Shown piece after piece: positions 16,077 through 25,071 of a stretch of 64,000 nt of DNA. The stretch covers positions 1,550,001 through 1,614,000 of the forward strand of contig NZ_LR134313.1 of assembly GCF_900636765.1 (NCBI RefSeq), in the 5' to 3' direction. Below the pieces are notes generated by a model, which was not told the origin of the DNA, searched no databases, and worked only from the letters and a program-made list of their open reading frames with translations. Origin of the DNA: Neisseria canis (GTDB lineage: Bacteria; Pseudomonadota; Gammaproteobacteria; Burkholderiales; Neisseriaceae). Numbering within the stretch: position 1 is the first letter of the stretch; every line of letters begins with the position of its first letter. The position numbers were made by a program, and so were the translations under genes.

Positions 16077-18233
16077 TTACACGCGGGTAACTCGGCGGAC
16101 TTGCGGGATATGGTGCAGGGCATGGATGATGCGGTTGAGCTGGGCCAAATCTTTGGTTTTTATCCGGAATTTAAATTCGATAAATCCTTCGATACCTGCC
16201 TGGCTTTGCGACGGGGTTTCAACGGCTTCGATATCCGCACCTTCACCGGAAAGCGCTTGCGCCATAGCGGCCAATAAGCCGTGTGTATCTTCGGATGCAA
16301 CCAAAATATTGGTGCGGTAAGTACGGTCTTGGATGGCACCCCAATCGGCATCAAGCTGTTGATCGGGATCGGCTTTTAAGATATTGGGGCAGGTATCCCG
16401 ATGGATAATCATACCTTGGTCTTTGATGATTACCGCCTTGATGGCATCGCCGGGAATCGGGTTGCAGCATTGGCCCAAATGCACACGGCCGGTTTCGTTG
16501 CCGCTGATTTTGATCGGGCTGAGTTTGACTTCATCGCCAAAATGCTTGCCAGCCAGCTCTGCTATGTGCATGGCTACGGAGGCGGGTAATGTGTGCCCCA
16601 TGCCGACGTTATATAAAACGTCTTCAAAAGTGGTTTGCTGATTGTTCAAATCGGCAAGATATTTTTCTTTCAGCTCTTCAGACAGGAGTACGTTTTGCGG
16701 CAGCAGGCTGGAAAGTGCTTTTTGCAGCAGGTTTTCGCCAAGAAGGATGGCATCTTGGCGGTTCATATTTTTAATGTAGTTGCGGATGGCGCTGCGTGCA
16801 CGGCTGGATACGGCAAAGTTGAGCCAAGTTGCGCTTGGCCGGGCTTGCTCGGAGGTAATGATTTCTACCGTATCGCCGGTTTTCAGCTCGGTACGCAACG
16901 GCATGGCTACTTTGTTGATGCGCGCGGCAATACAACGGTGGCCGACATCGGTGTGAACGGTGTAGGCAAAGTCAATCGGTGTGGCTCCTTTGGGCAATAC
17001 AACAATCTTGCCTTTGGGTGTGAAGATGTATACTTCGTTGGGGAAAAGATCGACTTTTACATGCTCTAAAAACTCAGTTGCACTGGCGCTGCGGGATTGC
17101 AGATCCAGAATGTTTTGCAGCCATGTGTTGGTGTTTATGGTGGCTTGATCGAGCTTGTCATCGCCTGACTTGTAAGCCCAATGGCTGGCCACGCCGCCTT
17201 CGGCTACGGCTTCCATTTCGCGTGTGCGGATTTGCACTTCAATGGGCAGGCCGTAGGGGCCGGTTAGGGTTGTGTGCAGGCTTTGGTAGCCGTTGCTTTT
17301 TGGGATGGCGATGTAGTCTTTTATCTTGCCCGGCTTGGGTTTGTAGAGTTGGTGGAGCGCACCCAAGGCGGCATAACAGGCGGGAATGTTGTTCACGATT
17401 ACGCGGAAGCCGTAAATATCCATAACTTCATCAAAGCCTATGTTTTTATTGCGCATTTTTTGATAAATGCTGTATAGGTTTTTTTCGCGGCCTTTGATTT
17501 GGGCTTCGATGTTGGCGCTCACAAGGCGTTGGCTGAATGCGCTCAACACTTTGCCGACCACGTCATGATGGTCGCGTCTGAATGCACTCATGGCTTTGCG
17601 GAGCGCTTCGTAGCGGTTGGGGTAGATATTTTGGAAAGATAAATCCTGAAGCTCGCGGTAAGCGTTATTCAGGCCGATTCTATTGGCTATAGGCGCATGT
17701 ATTTCGAGGGTTTCATTGGCGATTCGCCGGCGTTTATCAGGGCGCATGGAACCGAGTGTCCGCATATTGTGCAGACGGTCGGATAGTTTGACAATGATGA
17801 CGCGGATGTCTTTGGTCATTGCAAGAATCAGCTTGCGGAAACTTTCTGCCTGATGCTCGGCTGCGCTGCCGTATTCGAGCTTTTCCAATTTGGATAGGCC
17901 GTCTACCATGTCTGCAATGGTGTCGCCGAACTCTTCTGCAAGTTCGGCTTTGGTGGTGCCGGTATCTTCCAACACGTCATGCATCAAACCCGCGCACAAG
18001 GTTTGTAAATCCATATGCCATTTGGCCAGTTCGGTAGCTACGGCAATAGGATGGGTAATATAGGGTTCTCCGCTTTTACGGGTTTGCCCGTCGTGGGCGT
18101 GGAAAGCATAGGCGCAAGCTTTTTCCAGCTGAACCAACTCGTCTTTGCCCAAGTAGGCAGCGGTGCGGAACAGCAAGGTGCGCGCTTCGGCGGTTAACTT
18201 GTCGTAAGGTGCGGTGGGTTTGGGCGCGGACAT
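16077..18233 (-). CDS. spoT: Bifunctional (p)ppGpp synthetase/hydrolase SpoT
   Basis: This enzyme makes and degrades the stringent-response alarmone. The 718-residue product has an intact N-terminal HD hydrolase domain (His85-Asp86 in LMHDVLEDT, plus HDGQTRKSGEPYITHP), a synthetase domain (MDIYGFRVIV, SNGYQSLHTTL, IEVQIRTREM), then TGS, zinc-finger-like/helical and C-terminal ACT domains. An intact HD motif marks it as the SpoT/Rel type and not a hydrolase-dead RelA. It is 12 bases downstream of rpoZ, with gmk beyond, the usual proteobacterial order. Confidence 0.96.
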   Translation of the reverse strand: MSAPKPTAPYDKLTAEARTLLFRTAAYLGKDELVQLEKACAYAFHAHDGQTRKSGEPYITHPIAVATELAKWHMDLQTLCAGLMHDVLEDTGTTKAELAEEFGDTIADMVDGLSKLEKLEYGSAAEHQAESFRKLILAMTKDIRVIIVKLSDRLHNMRTLGSMRPDKRRRIANETLEIHAPIANRIGLNNAYRELQDLSFQNIYPNRYEALRKAMSAFRRDHHDVVGKVLSAFSQRLVSANIEAQIKGREKNLYSIYQKMRNKNIGFDEVMDIYGFRVIVNNIPACYAALGALHQLYKPKPGKIKDYIAIPKSNGYQSLHTTLTGPYGLPIEVQIRTREMEAVAEGGVASHWAYKSGDDKLDQATINTNTWLQNILDLQSRSASATEFLEHVKVDLFPNEVYIFTPKGKIVVLPKGATPIDFAYTVHTDVGHRCIAARINKVAMPLRTELKTGDTVEIITSEQARPSATWLNFAVSSRARSAIRNYIKNMNRQDAILLGENLLQKALSSLLPQNVLLSEELKEKYLADLNNQQTTFEDVLYNVGMGHTLPASVAMHIAELAGKHFGDEVKLSPIKISGNETGRVHLGQCCNPIPGDAIKAVIIKDQGMIIHRDTCPNILKADPDQQLDADWGAIQDRTYRTNILVASEDTHGLLAAMAQALSGEGADIEAVETPSQSQAGIEGFIEFKFRIKTKDLAQLNRIIHALHHIPQVRRVTRV

Positions 18234-18245
18234 GGCGGTTGCCTG

Positions 18246-18452
18246 TTATTTGTTACGCTTTAGAATGTCGACGGTAATTTGGCCTGCGGCGATTTCGCGT
18301 AGGGCGGTAACGGTGGCTTTGTTGTTGCGGATGTCTTCAACCAAAGGAGAAGTGCCGTTTTCCAACTGACGGGCGCGGCGGGCGGCAGCAAGGGTTAAGT
18401 CGAAATGATTGGGAATTTTGCCGATGCAGTCTTCTACGGTAATACGAGCCAT
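18246..18452 (-). CDS. rpoZ: RNA polymerase omega subunit
   Basis: The 68-residue product begins [21 protein letters not shown] and contains the omega signature [12 protein letters not shown]. Omega helps assemble RNA polymerase and is part of the ppGpp binding site at the interface with beta-prime, which fits its position directly upstream of spoT. Confidence 0.97.
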   Translation of the reverse strand: MARITVEDCIGKIPNHFDLTLAAARRARQLENGTSPLVEDIRNNKATVTALREIAAGQITVDILKRNK

Positions 18453-18523
18453 TTTGTTTCTTTCTTGGAATGGTTAATCAATAGAAATGTGGAAATTCAA
18501 TGAGTGAATATTGTCGCTAAAAT

Positions 18524-19141
18524 TTAAGAATTTTCCAATAGGTTTTCAATAAATTGTTTTTGATTTGATTGCTTTAATCTATTGGATTTGATGATATGCA
18601 GCAGATTGTTTTCTGCTGCATCCAAATCGTCGTTGACAACTAGATAGTCGAAAAGCAATGATTGTTCGATTTCATTGCGGGCTTCAGACAGGCGTTTTTT
18701 GATCTCTTCTTCGCTGTCGGTGTTTCTTCCGCGCAGGCGGTTGCTGAGGTCTTGAAATGAAGGCGGAAGGATAAAAATACTGATGGAATCAGGCAGGGCT
18801 TGGCGGATTTGTTCGGCGCCTTGTATATCTATTTCCAGTATAACGTCATAACCTTGGTTTTGCAGCTGTTCAACACTTTCGTGGCTTGTGCCGTAATAGT
18901 TTCCGAATACATTTGCATATTCAAGAAAGGCTGCTTGGCCGATTAAATCCTCAAATTGCGCTACATTGACAAAATGATAATGTGTGCCGTTGATTTCACC
19001 TTCGCGGGGTTGGCGGGTGGTGTGTGAAACGGAAACTCGGATATCTTTGTTGCGGCTGAGCAGGCGCGAAACCAGGGTGGTTTTGCCTGTGCCGGAGGCG
19101 GCGGAAATGATAAAAATATTGCCTTTTTTCGGGGTTTGCAT
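18524..19141 (-). CDS. gmk: Guanylate kinase
   Basis: Gmk phosphorylates GMP to GDP. The 205-residue product has the P-loop SAASGTGKTTL, the GMP-binding RQPREGEINGTHYHFV segment, and EIDIQGAEQIRQALPDSISIFILPPS. The ATG at 19141 is chosen because the family N-terminus starts there; the longer open frame upstream overlaps the promoter region shared with apt. It lies upstream of rpoZ and spoT. Confidence 0.96.
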   Translation of the reverse strand: MQTPKKGNIFIISAASGTGKTTLVSRLLSRNKDIRVSVSHTTRQPREGEINGTHYHFVNVAQFEDLIGQAAFLEYANVFGNYYGTSHESVEQLQNQGYDVILEIDIQGAEQIRQALPDSISIFILPPSFQDLSNRLRGRNTDSEEEIKKRLSEARNEIEQSLLFDYLVVNDDLDAAENNLLHIIKSNRLKQSNQKQFIENLLENS

Positions 19142-19262
19142 AGTGAAGTGTGGAGTGGTTTTTATAATGGATTGATTATACCGCAGGCATTTGAATTCAG
19201 ACAGTAAAACATAAAATTTGCTACAATGTTTTATTTTCGTTGGTTGAACTGGGACTGTATTT

Positions 19263-19826
19263 ATGATGTTGACGCATACCGATGCGATGGGTGTCCGCGA
19301 ATTGGCGGATAAAATCAGAAAAATTCCGAATTGGCCGCAAAAAGGCATTCTTTTTCATGATATTACACCTGTTCTGCAAAGCCCTCAGTATTTCAGGCTG
19401 CTGGTTGATCTTCTGGTTTACCGTTATATGGATCAGAAAATCGACATGGTGGCCGGGTTGGACGCACGGGGGTTTATCATTGGCGCGGCGCTGGCGTATC
19501 AGCTGAATGTGGGTTTTGTGCCGATTCGTAAAAAGGGCAAGCTTCCTTTTGAAACGGTTTCTCAAAGCTATTCTTTGGAATATGGCGAGGCTATTGTTGA
19601 GATGCACACGGATGCCGTGCAACCGGGTTCGCGTGTTTTGTTGGTAGATGACTTGGTAGCTACCGGCGGCACCATGTTGGCAGGCGTGCAGCTGATTCGT
19701 AAATTAGGGGCGGAAGTGGTTGAGGCGTCGGCGATCTTGGAGTTTACAGATTTGCCGGGCGGTAAAAAAATCCGCGATGCCGGTGTGTCGTTGTTTACGC
19801 TTTGCCAAAATGAAGGATGTATGTAA
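19263..19826 (+). CDS. apt: Adenine phosphoribosyltransferase
   Basis: Apt salvages adenine to AMP using PRPP. The 187-residue product carries the PRPP-binding motif [14 protein letters not shown], the flexible-loop region and the [16 protein letters not shown]-terminal signature. Two adjacent ATGs (19263 and 19266) are possible starts. It is divergent from gmk and ends in a long DUS palindrome. Confidence 0.96.
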   Translation: MMLTHTDAMGVRELADKIRKIPNWPQKGILFHDITPVLQSPQYFRLLVDLLVYRYMDQKIDMVAGLDARGFIIGAALAYQLNVGFVPIRKKGKLPFETVSQSYSLEYGEAIVEMHTDAVQPGSRVLLVDDLVATGGTMLAGVQLIRKLGAEVVEASAILEFTDLPGGKKIRDAGVSLFTLCQNEGCM

Positions 19827-19845
19827 ATCGTTTGGGATGAATTTT

Positions 19846-19891
19846 AAAACCAATGCCTGTCTGAAAATTTTTTCAGACAGGCATTGGTTTT
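19846..19891. terminator. Extended DUS palindrome between convergent apt and pbpG
   Basis: The inverted DUS pair is extended outward by AAAACCA/TGGTTTT, so the hairpin has an A-tract and T-tract on either side. That makes it a good bidirectional terminator for the two convergent genes. Confidence 0.85.
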
Positions 19892-19902
19892 TAACAAGCG
19901 TT

Positions 19903-20841
19903 TTAAGACGGACGCTGGTTCATCCAAGATTCGATGCGGCGGGCATCGTTTACGCGGGTTGCAGATGATGGTGAGTTCAACAAAATGATGGTTACAGGTT
20001 GCTTCTGTACATTGGCTTTTACCACCATAGAGCGGCCGGATTCGCGGATGTAGCCCGTTTTTTGCAATTCGATATTCCAAGAACCGTCGCGTACTAGGGC
20101 GTTGGAGTTTTTGTAATTTTGTTGGCCGGAGGCGGTATAGACTGAGCTGTGGTTGGATGTGCTCAATTGGCGGATTTTTGAATAGCGGCTGGCTGCGGAA
20201 ACCAGTTTGCTCAAATCGCTTGCGGTAGATACGTTGCGGTAATCCAAACCGGTGGGTTCGTAAAAGCGGCTGTTGGTCATGCCCAAGGCTTGCGCTTTTT
20301 TATTCATATCTGCCACAAATGCGCCCATGCCTCCCGGGTAGGTGCGGCCTAAAGCATGTGTGGCGCGGTTTTCACTGGACATCAGGCTCAAATGCAGCAG
20401 TTGGCCGCGGGTAAGTGTGGTGCCGATTGACAAGCGGCTGCCCGTGCCTTTTCTGCGGTCGATTTCGTCAGATGTGATGGTAATTTCTTCGTTCAGATTT
20501 TGACCGCCGTCCAACACCACCATTGCCGACATCAGCTTGGAGATGGATGCGATGGGCATAACGCGGTTCATGTTTTTTTGATAGAGAATTTCCCCGGTTT
20601 TGTTGTTCATAATCAGAGCCGACTGGGACGAGAGCAGAGGGCCTGCCATTGCTGCCTGCATTTCGATTTGTTGCGCAGGATTTTCTGCAATGAAATTGCC
20701 GATCGGGTCGCTTTCTGTGGGAAAGTTTTGTTCGAGAAATTGACCGAGCACGTCCAGGTCGTTTGCTGCGGCAGGCAGGGAAATCGCGGTTAAACCGATA
20801 CCGAGCAGCATGGCCGAGAGGGTGTTTAGAGTACGTTTCAT
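19903..20841 (-). CDS. pbpG: D-alanyl-D-alanine endopeptidase (PBP7/PbpG type)
   Basis: A periplasmic serine peptidase that cleaves D-Ala-meso-DAP cross-links in peptidoglycan. The product (~312 residues from the ATG at 20841) has a signal peptide ending SLPAAA. It also has the penicillin-binding triad SISK (Ser-x-x-Lys), SSEN (Ser-x-Asn) and KTGY (Lys-Thr-Gly). Its size and lack of a large C-terminal domain fit PBP7 and not PBP5/6 carboxypeptidases. A longer in-frame start at 20913 would precede the signal peptide and is unlikely. Confidence 0.88.
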   Translation of the reverse strand: MKRTLNTLSAMLLGIGLTAISLPAAANDLDVLGQFLEQNFPTESDPIGNFIAENPAQQIEMQAAMAGPLLSSQSALIMNNKTGEILYQKNMNRVMPIASISKLMSAMVVLDGGQNLNEEITITSDEIDRRKGTGSRLSIGTTLTRGQLLHLSLMSSENRATHALGRTYPGGMGAFVADMNKKAQALGMTNSRFYEPTGLDYRNVSTASDLSKLVSAASRYSKIRQLSTSNHSSVYTASGQQNYKNSNALVRDGSWNIELQKTGYIRESGRSMVVKANVQKQPVTIILLNSPSSATRVNDARRIESWMNQRPS

Positions 20842-21172
20842 CAACATAAGAAAAATCGCTTTCTGATGTTTAAAATGGGGATTTGTAGACAGCGGATGTA
20901 AGTAATTCCGCAAACGATATAATAAGTTACAATGTTTTCCGTAAGTTTTCGGATTTACGGCAGTATTTTTTTATTGTCGGTCAGATTGCTTGTTTTTGTA
21001 AAGTATAGTTTGCGTAACTTGGCATTTATTTGACAAGGCTTTGCGTTGCTGTGTTGCATGCCTGTCTGAAAAAGCCGGGGTTGTTTGAAAAAGTGGCGGA
21101 TAATTATTATACTTTATGTTTTTTCGGGCGCTTTGTGCTTGAACCATTTATCACATCACAGACTGGATCATT

Positions 21173-22450
21173 ATGACCACGGAAAATGAAAATCGAACTT
21201 GCTCGTTTTGCGGTAAAGCAGAGCATGAGGTAAAGAATTTAATTGAAGGCGAACATGCTTTTATCTGCAATGAATGCGTGGAGGCGTGTGGTGTGATGCT
21301 GGGCGGCAGCGAGGTGCCGGAAGGTGCGAAAGCAGGGCAAGATAAAGATTCCGGATTGTCGAACAAACTGCCCACGCCTGCCGAAATTGTGGCCAATCTG
21401 AATGACCATGTGATAGGTCAGGATCAAGCGAAAAAAGCATTAGCCGTGGCGGTCTATAATCACTACAAGCGCCTGCGCCACCCTAAAGAAAACAACAACG
21501 TAGAGCTTTCTAAGAGTAATATTTTGCTGATCGGCCCCACAGGCTCGGGCAAAACCCTGCTGGCTCAGTCTTTGGCGAGAAAACTGGATGTGCCTTTTGT
21601 AATGGCTGATGCTACCACGCTGACCGAAGCGGGCTATGTGGGCGAGGATGTCGAACAGATTATTACCAAGTTGTTGGGAAAATGTGATTTCGACGTGGAA
21701 AAAGCCCAGCGCGGTATTGTGTATATTGACGAAATCGACAAAATTTCACGCAAAAGCGACAATCCTTCCATTACGCGCGATGTGTCGGGCGAAGGTGTGC
21801 AGCAGGCTTTGTTGAAATTGATTGAAGGCACGGTTGCCAGTGTGCCGCCGCAGGGTGGGCGCAAACATCCGAATCAGGAGTTTATTCAGGTAGATACCAC
21901 CAATATCCTGTTTATTTGCGGCGGTGCATTTGCCGGCTTGGAGAAGGTGATCCGCCAGCGTACGGAGAAAGGCGGGATCGGCTTCGGAGCGGCAGTGCAC
22001 AGTAAAGACGATGATTCCAAAATTACCGAGCTTTTCCAAACAGTTGAGCCGGAGGATTTGATTAAGTTCGGTTTGATTCCCGAGCTAATCGGCCGTCTGC
22101 CGGTGATTGCAGCATTGGCGGAGTTGGATGAAGATGCGCTGATCAATATTTTGACGGAGCCTAAAAACGCATTGGTGAAGCAGTATCAGGCGTTGTTTGA
22201 AATGGAGGGCGCAGAGCTTGAAATAGAAGAAGCAGCGCTGCGCAGTATCGCCAAGCTGGCTTTGGAGCGCAAAACCGGTGCGCGGGGCTTGCGCTCGATT
22301 TTGGAAAAATCCCTGCTGGATACCATGTATTTGCTGCCGGATTTGAAAGATGTAAAACGGGTGTTGATTACGGCCGACGTGGTTGAAAAAGGGGAAGAAC
22401 CTAAGCTGTTTTTGGAAAACGGTAAAGAATACGAGAGAAAAGCCGGTTAA
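21173..22450 (+). CDS. clpX: ATP-dependent Clp protease ATP-binding subunit ClpX
   Basis: ClpX unfolds substrates and feeds them to ClpP. The 425-residue product has the N-terminal C4 zinc domain (Cys10, Cys13, Cys32, Cys35), Walker A GPTGSGKT (121-128), Walker [11 protein letters not shown], the [24 protein letters not shown] region and the IGF-type loop for ClpP docking (GGIGFGA). clpP is not next to it. A TATTATACT-like -10 element lies at about 21105. Confidence 0.98.
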   Translation: MTTENENRTCSFCGKAEHEVKNLIEGEHAFICNECVEACGVMLGGSEVPEGAKAGQDKDSGLSNKLPTPAEIVANLNDHVIGQDQAKKALAVAVYNHYKRLRHPKENNNVELSKSNILLIGPTGSGKTLLAQSLARKLDVPFVMADATTLTEAGYVGEDVEQIITKLLGKCDFDVEKAQRGIVYIDEIDKISRKSDNPSITRDVSGEGVQQALLKLIEGTVASVPPQGGRKHPNQEFIQVDTTNILFICGGAFAGLEKVIRQRTEKGGIGFGAAVHSKDDDSKITELFQTVEPEDLIKFGLIPELIGRLPVIAALAELDEDALINILTEPKNALVKQYQALFEMEGAELEIEEAALRSIAKLALERKTGARGLRSILEKSLLDTMYLLPDLKDVKRVLITADVVEKGEEPKLFLENGKEYERKAG

Positions 22451-22466
22451 GCTTTTGCTCAAACAA

Positions 22467-22497
22467 ATGCCTGTCTGAATATTATTCAGACAGGCAT
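22467..22497. terminator. Inverted wadDUS pair between convergent clpX and comP
   Basis: Perfect DUS arms flank a short ATATTA interior. A further single DUS follows at ~22505, so comP is followed by three DUS within 50 bases. Confidence 0.75.
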
Positions 22498-22524
22498 CTG
22501 TTTTTCAGACAGGCATGTTTAAGT

Positions 22525-22995
22525 TTAGTGAACGATTTTGCATTGTTTGTCGGTGCTGTTGGTGCCCGGAAAGAAACCGCCTTTGTCGCTGCATGTGCTT
22601 GTGCTGGATTCGCAAATGATAATTTGCTGGGCTTCGTTGATTTTAATCACGCGGGGTTCTGCGTCTTTATTGAAAGCCACCGCTTTTAAAGTGAAGCGGT
22701 CGGTATTTGCACCGCGGGCATTGCCCTGGGGTTTGATGCAGAAATGGCTGTTGGCAGCGATGGGTAGTGTAGGCCAAGTGGTAGAGTTTTGTTTAAACGA
22801 GCGGCGCTGAAGATAAAAGCTTTCCATAAAGCGGGCGTTTTCGATTAAAGCGCCCTGTACTTCGGCGATTCTGGTATCGCGGACATAATTGCTGTAAGAA
22901 GGGTAGGCAATTAAGGCGAGTATGCTGAATACGGTGATGGCAATCAGCATCTCGGCAAGCGTAAATCCGCTGTTGAGTGAGTAATTGTTCTGCAT
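22525..22995 (-). CDS. comP: Minor type IV pilin ComP, the DNA uptake sequence receptor
   Basis: ComP is the type IV pilus minor pilin that binds DUS during natural transformation. The 156-residue prepilin has a short leader ending in Gly before FTLAEMLIAITVFSILALIAYPSY (cleavage by PilD). It has four cysteines (FCIK, IICE, STCS, KQCK) that can form the two ComP disulfides. It strongly resembles the meningococcal ComP I remember: ALIENARFMESFYLQ, FKQNSTTWPTLPI, NARGANTDRFTLKAVA. The gene sits behind a second pilin gene. Because the genome uses the wadDUS dialect, differences in its DNA-binding loops should account for altered specificity. Confidence 0.85.
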   Translation of the reverse strand: MQNNYSLNSGFTLAEMLIAITVFSILALIAYPSYSNYVRDTRIAEVQGALIENARFMESFYLQRRSFKQNSTTWPTLPIAANSHFCIKPQGNARGANTDRFTLKAVAFNKDAEPRVIKINEAQQIIICESSTSTCSDKGGFFPGTNSTDKQCKIVH

Positions 22996-23073
22996 AATTT
23001 AACCCTAATGTGAAACTAAATAAGATAATAATTATGCAGGTTAGTATGATAAATTAACGCGGATTTGTCAAAA

Positions 23074-23505
23074 TTATTGCTGGATTTGGCAGCCGGTATC
23101 AGAGGGAACACCTGCAGCTGAAATATCATTGGCGGAATTGCAGATAACCAATATGTTGCTGTCATTCAGTTGCAGTACACGCTGCTCGTTGGCATTGGTA
23201 TCCGCGATAGGGCTTGCCTGCAAGGTAAAGCCGTCGCCAGAAGGGGAGCCGTCGGCAAACCGGATGGAAAAGAAACGGTTGTCGTTTTTCAAATTATTGA
23301 AACCGATAAACGTGCGGTTTTGAATATAGTAACGTTCAAGCTGTTGGGCGTTGTAGATTAAATCGGCGCGCGCGTTTTCAACTCGGGTGTCGCGGACGAA
23401 TCTTTCATAAGATGGATAGGCGATTGTGGCCAGAATGGCCAAGATTAACACGACTATCAGCATCTCGGCGAGCGTGAAGCCGTTTTGATGGTTTTGGATA
23501 TTCAT
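23074..23505 (-). CDS. Minor type IV pilin-like protein
   Basis: The 143-residue prepilin has leader MNIQNHQNG before FTLAEMLIVVLILAILATIAYPSY, then a globular domain with only two cysteines (VICNS, TGCQIQ) forming the D-region loop. Its N-terminal segment (YERFVRDTRVENARADLIYNAQQLERYY) parallels that of ComP, so the pair probably arose by duplication. It is upstream of comP with a 78-base gap. Its role (pilus assembly or DNA uptake) is inferred from family and neighbour. Confidence 0.8.
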   Translation of the reverse strand: MNIQNHQNGFTLAEMLIVVLILAILATIAYPSYERFVRDTRVENARADLIYNAQQLERYYIQNRTFIGFNNLKNDNRFFSIRFADGSPSGDGFTLQASPIADTNANEQRVLQLNDSNILVICNSANDISAAGVPSDTGCQIQQ

Positions 23506-23525
23506 AGTATTTTTATATTTCAGTA

Positions 23526-23604
23526 AAACTGAGTTTTAGTTTCGTAGAAACTTGCTCCGGCCGGAAACTGAGTTTCTTCAATCATGAAAAAAGTTTTTCA
23601 TGAT
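23526..23604 (-). promoter_or_regulatory. Repeat-rich upstream region of the pilin genes
   Basis: It contains two direct copies of AAACTGAGTTT (23526 and 23565), the palindrome TCCGGCCGGA between them, and a perfect 11-bp inverted repeat ATCATGAAAAA / TTTTTCATGAT at 23581-23604. The position just upstream of the minor pilin start suggests an operator or structured leader. No known factor is matched. Confidence 0.4.
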
Positions 23605-23865
23605 TCCCGTATTTTCTTGTATTGAAAAATATCTCAAATTATAGCTTTATTCTTGTTCCAATAGAAACGAAATCAGCCGGAGATATGAAAATATTTGTTT
23701 CACTGTGTTAGAAGCGTTGCAAACTTTTTGATGCTGTGTAAAACATGTTTCGGATTGTTTTTATAAAACAAAATATTGATGGGATTGAAAAAATTTAAAC
23801 TTTGCCGAGTGTGGCGGCATGCAGTAAACTTTGTTGTGGTTGAAACATACATTAGAGTGTTAATA

Positions 23866-25053
23866 ATGAAGAAAGCCGTCAAATGGGTTGGAGGCGCGTT
23901 GGTGTTGGCTGCAGTTGCCTACGCGGGTTGGCAATATATCAAACCGGAACACAAGCCCGTTTATATTACGGAAACGGTTAAGCGCGGTGCGCTCAGTCAA
24001 ACCGTGTCGGCTACAGGCGAATTGTCTTCTTCCCATTTGGTTGAGGTAGGTGCGCAGGCGACTGGTCAAATTAAAAAGCTTTATGTCAAACTCGGGCAAC
24101 AAATCAGAAAAGGCGACTTGATTGCTGAAATCGATTCAACATCGCAGCGCAACGAACTCAACACCCTCAAAGCCAAGCTGGAAACGCATAAAGCGCAGCT
24201 GGCGTCGGCTAAAATTTCTTTAAGCTCCGCCGAGAAAAAATATAAACGGGAAAAAGCGCTTTGGGCGGAAAATGCCACATCAAAAGAAGAACTTGAAAAT
24301 GCGGGAGACGCGCTGGCTGAGTCTAAAGCCAAAATCACCGAGCTTCAATCCACTATCAAGCAAACACAAATTTCCATTAATACTGCTGAAGCCGATTTGG
24401 GCTATACGCGTATTGTCGCGCCGATGGATGGAACGGTTGTTGCGCTGCCGGTTGAAGAGGGGCAAACCATTAATGCCGCGCAAAGTTCGCCGACCATTAT
24501 CCAGCTTGCCGATTTAGGCACTATGCTCAACAAGATGCAGATTGCCGAAGGCGACATCACTAAAGTGAAAAGCGGGCAGAAGATAAAGTTTACCATTCTT
24601 TCCGAGCCGGATTCGCCGATTGAAGCCACGCTTGAAAGCATAGACCCGGCCTTAACCACCATGTCGAACAGTACCGGCAATACCGGCATCAATACCGACA
24701 ACAGCAGCTCCGCCATTTATTATTACGCACGTGCTTTGGTGCCCAATCCTGAAGGCAGGCTTTCCATCGGCATGACCACACAGAATACGGTATTTGTAAC
24801 CAGCCGCGACAATGTTTTGACTGTTCCGGCTCTAACCGTGAAAAGGCGCGACGGTAAGTCTTACGTTCAAGTTGTGGATGCGGAAGGTTATGCCCGCGAA
24901 AAAGAAATTCAGACAGGCCTTAGAAACAGCTCGTCGGTAGAAGTAACTTCAGGCTTGAAAGAGGGCGATAAAGTGGTGGTGTCCGAAGCCGACGGCAGTG
25001 AGCAGGATGATGAAGGCAATAAACGCCGCCGCGGCCCCGGCGGGCCGATGTAA
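23866..25053 (+). CDS. macA: Periplasmic adaptor subunit MacA of a MacAB-type efflux pump
   Basis: The adaptor links the ABC transporter MacB to an outer-membrane channel. The 395-residue product has an N-terminal membrane anchor (residues ~4-22). A biotinyl-lipoyl-like half follows (VGAQATGQIKKLYVKLGQQIRKGDLIAEID), then a long helical hairpin (~90-175), the second lipoyl half (APMDGTVVALPVEEGQTI), a beta-barrel domain and a basic C-terminus. The ATG at 23866 gives the normal MacA N-terminus. macB starts 18 bases downstream. In Neisseria this pump exports macrolides. Confidence 0.92.
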   Translation: MKKAVKWVGGALVLAAVAYAGWQYIKPEHKPVYITETVKRGALSQTVSATGELSSSHLVEVGAQATGQIKKLYVKLGQQIRKGDLIAEIDSTSQRNELNTLKAKLETHKAQLASAKISLSSAEKKYKREKALWAENATSKEELENAGDALAESKAKITELQSTIKQTQISINTAEADLGYTRIVAPMDGTVVALPVEEGQTINAAQSSPTIIQLADLGTMLNKMQIAEGDITKVKSGQKIKFTILSEPDSPIEATLESIDPALTTMSNSTGNTGINTDNSSSAIYYYARALVPNPEGRLSIGMTTQNTVFVTSRDNVLTVPALTVKRRDGKSYVQVVDAEGYAREKEIQTGLRNSSSVEVTSGLKEGDKVVVSEADGSEQDDEGNKRRRGPGGPM

Positions 25054-25071
25054 GGCGGGCGGAGAAGCCAG

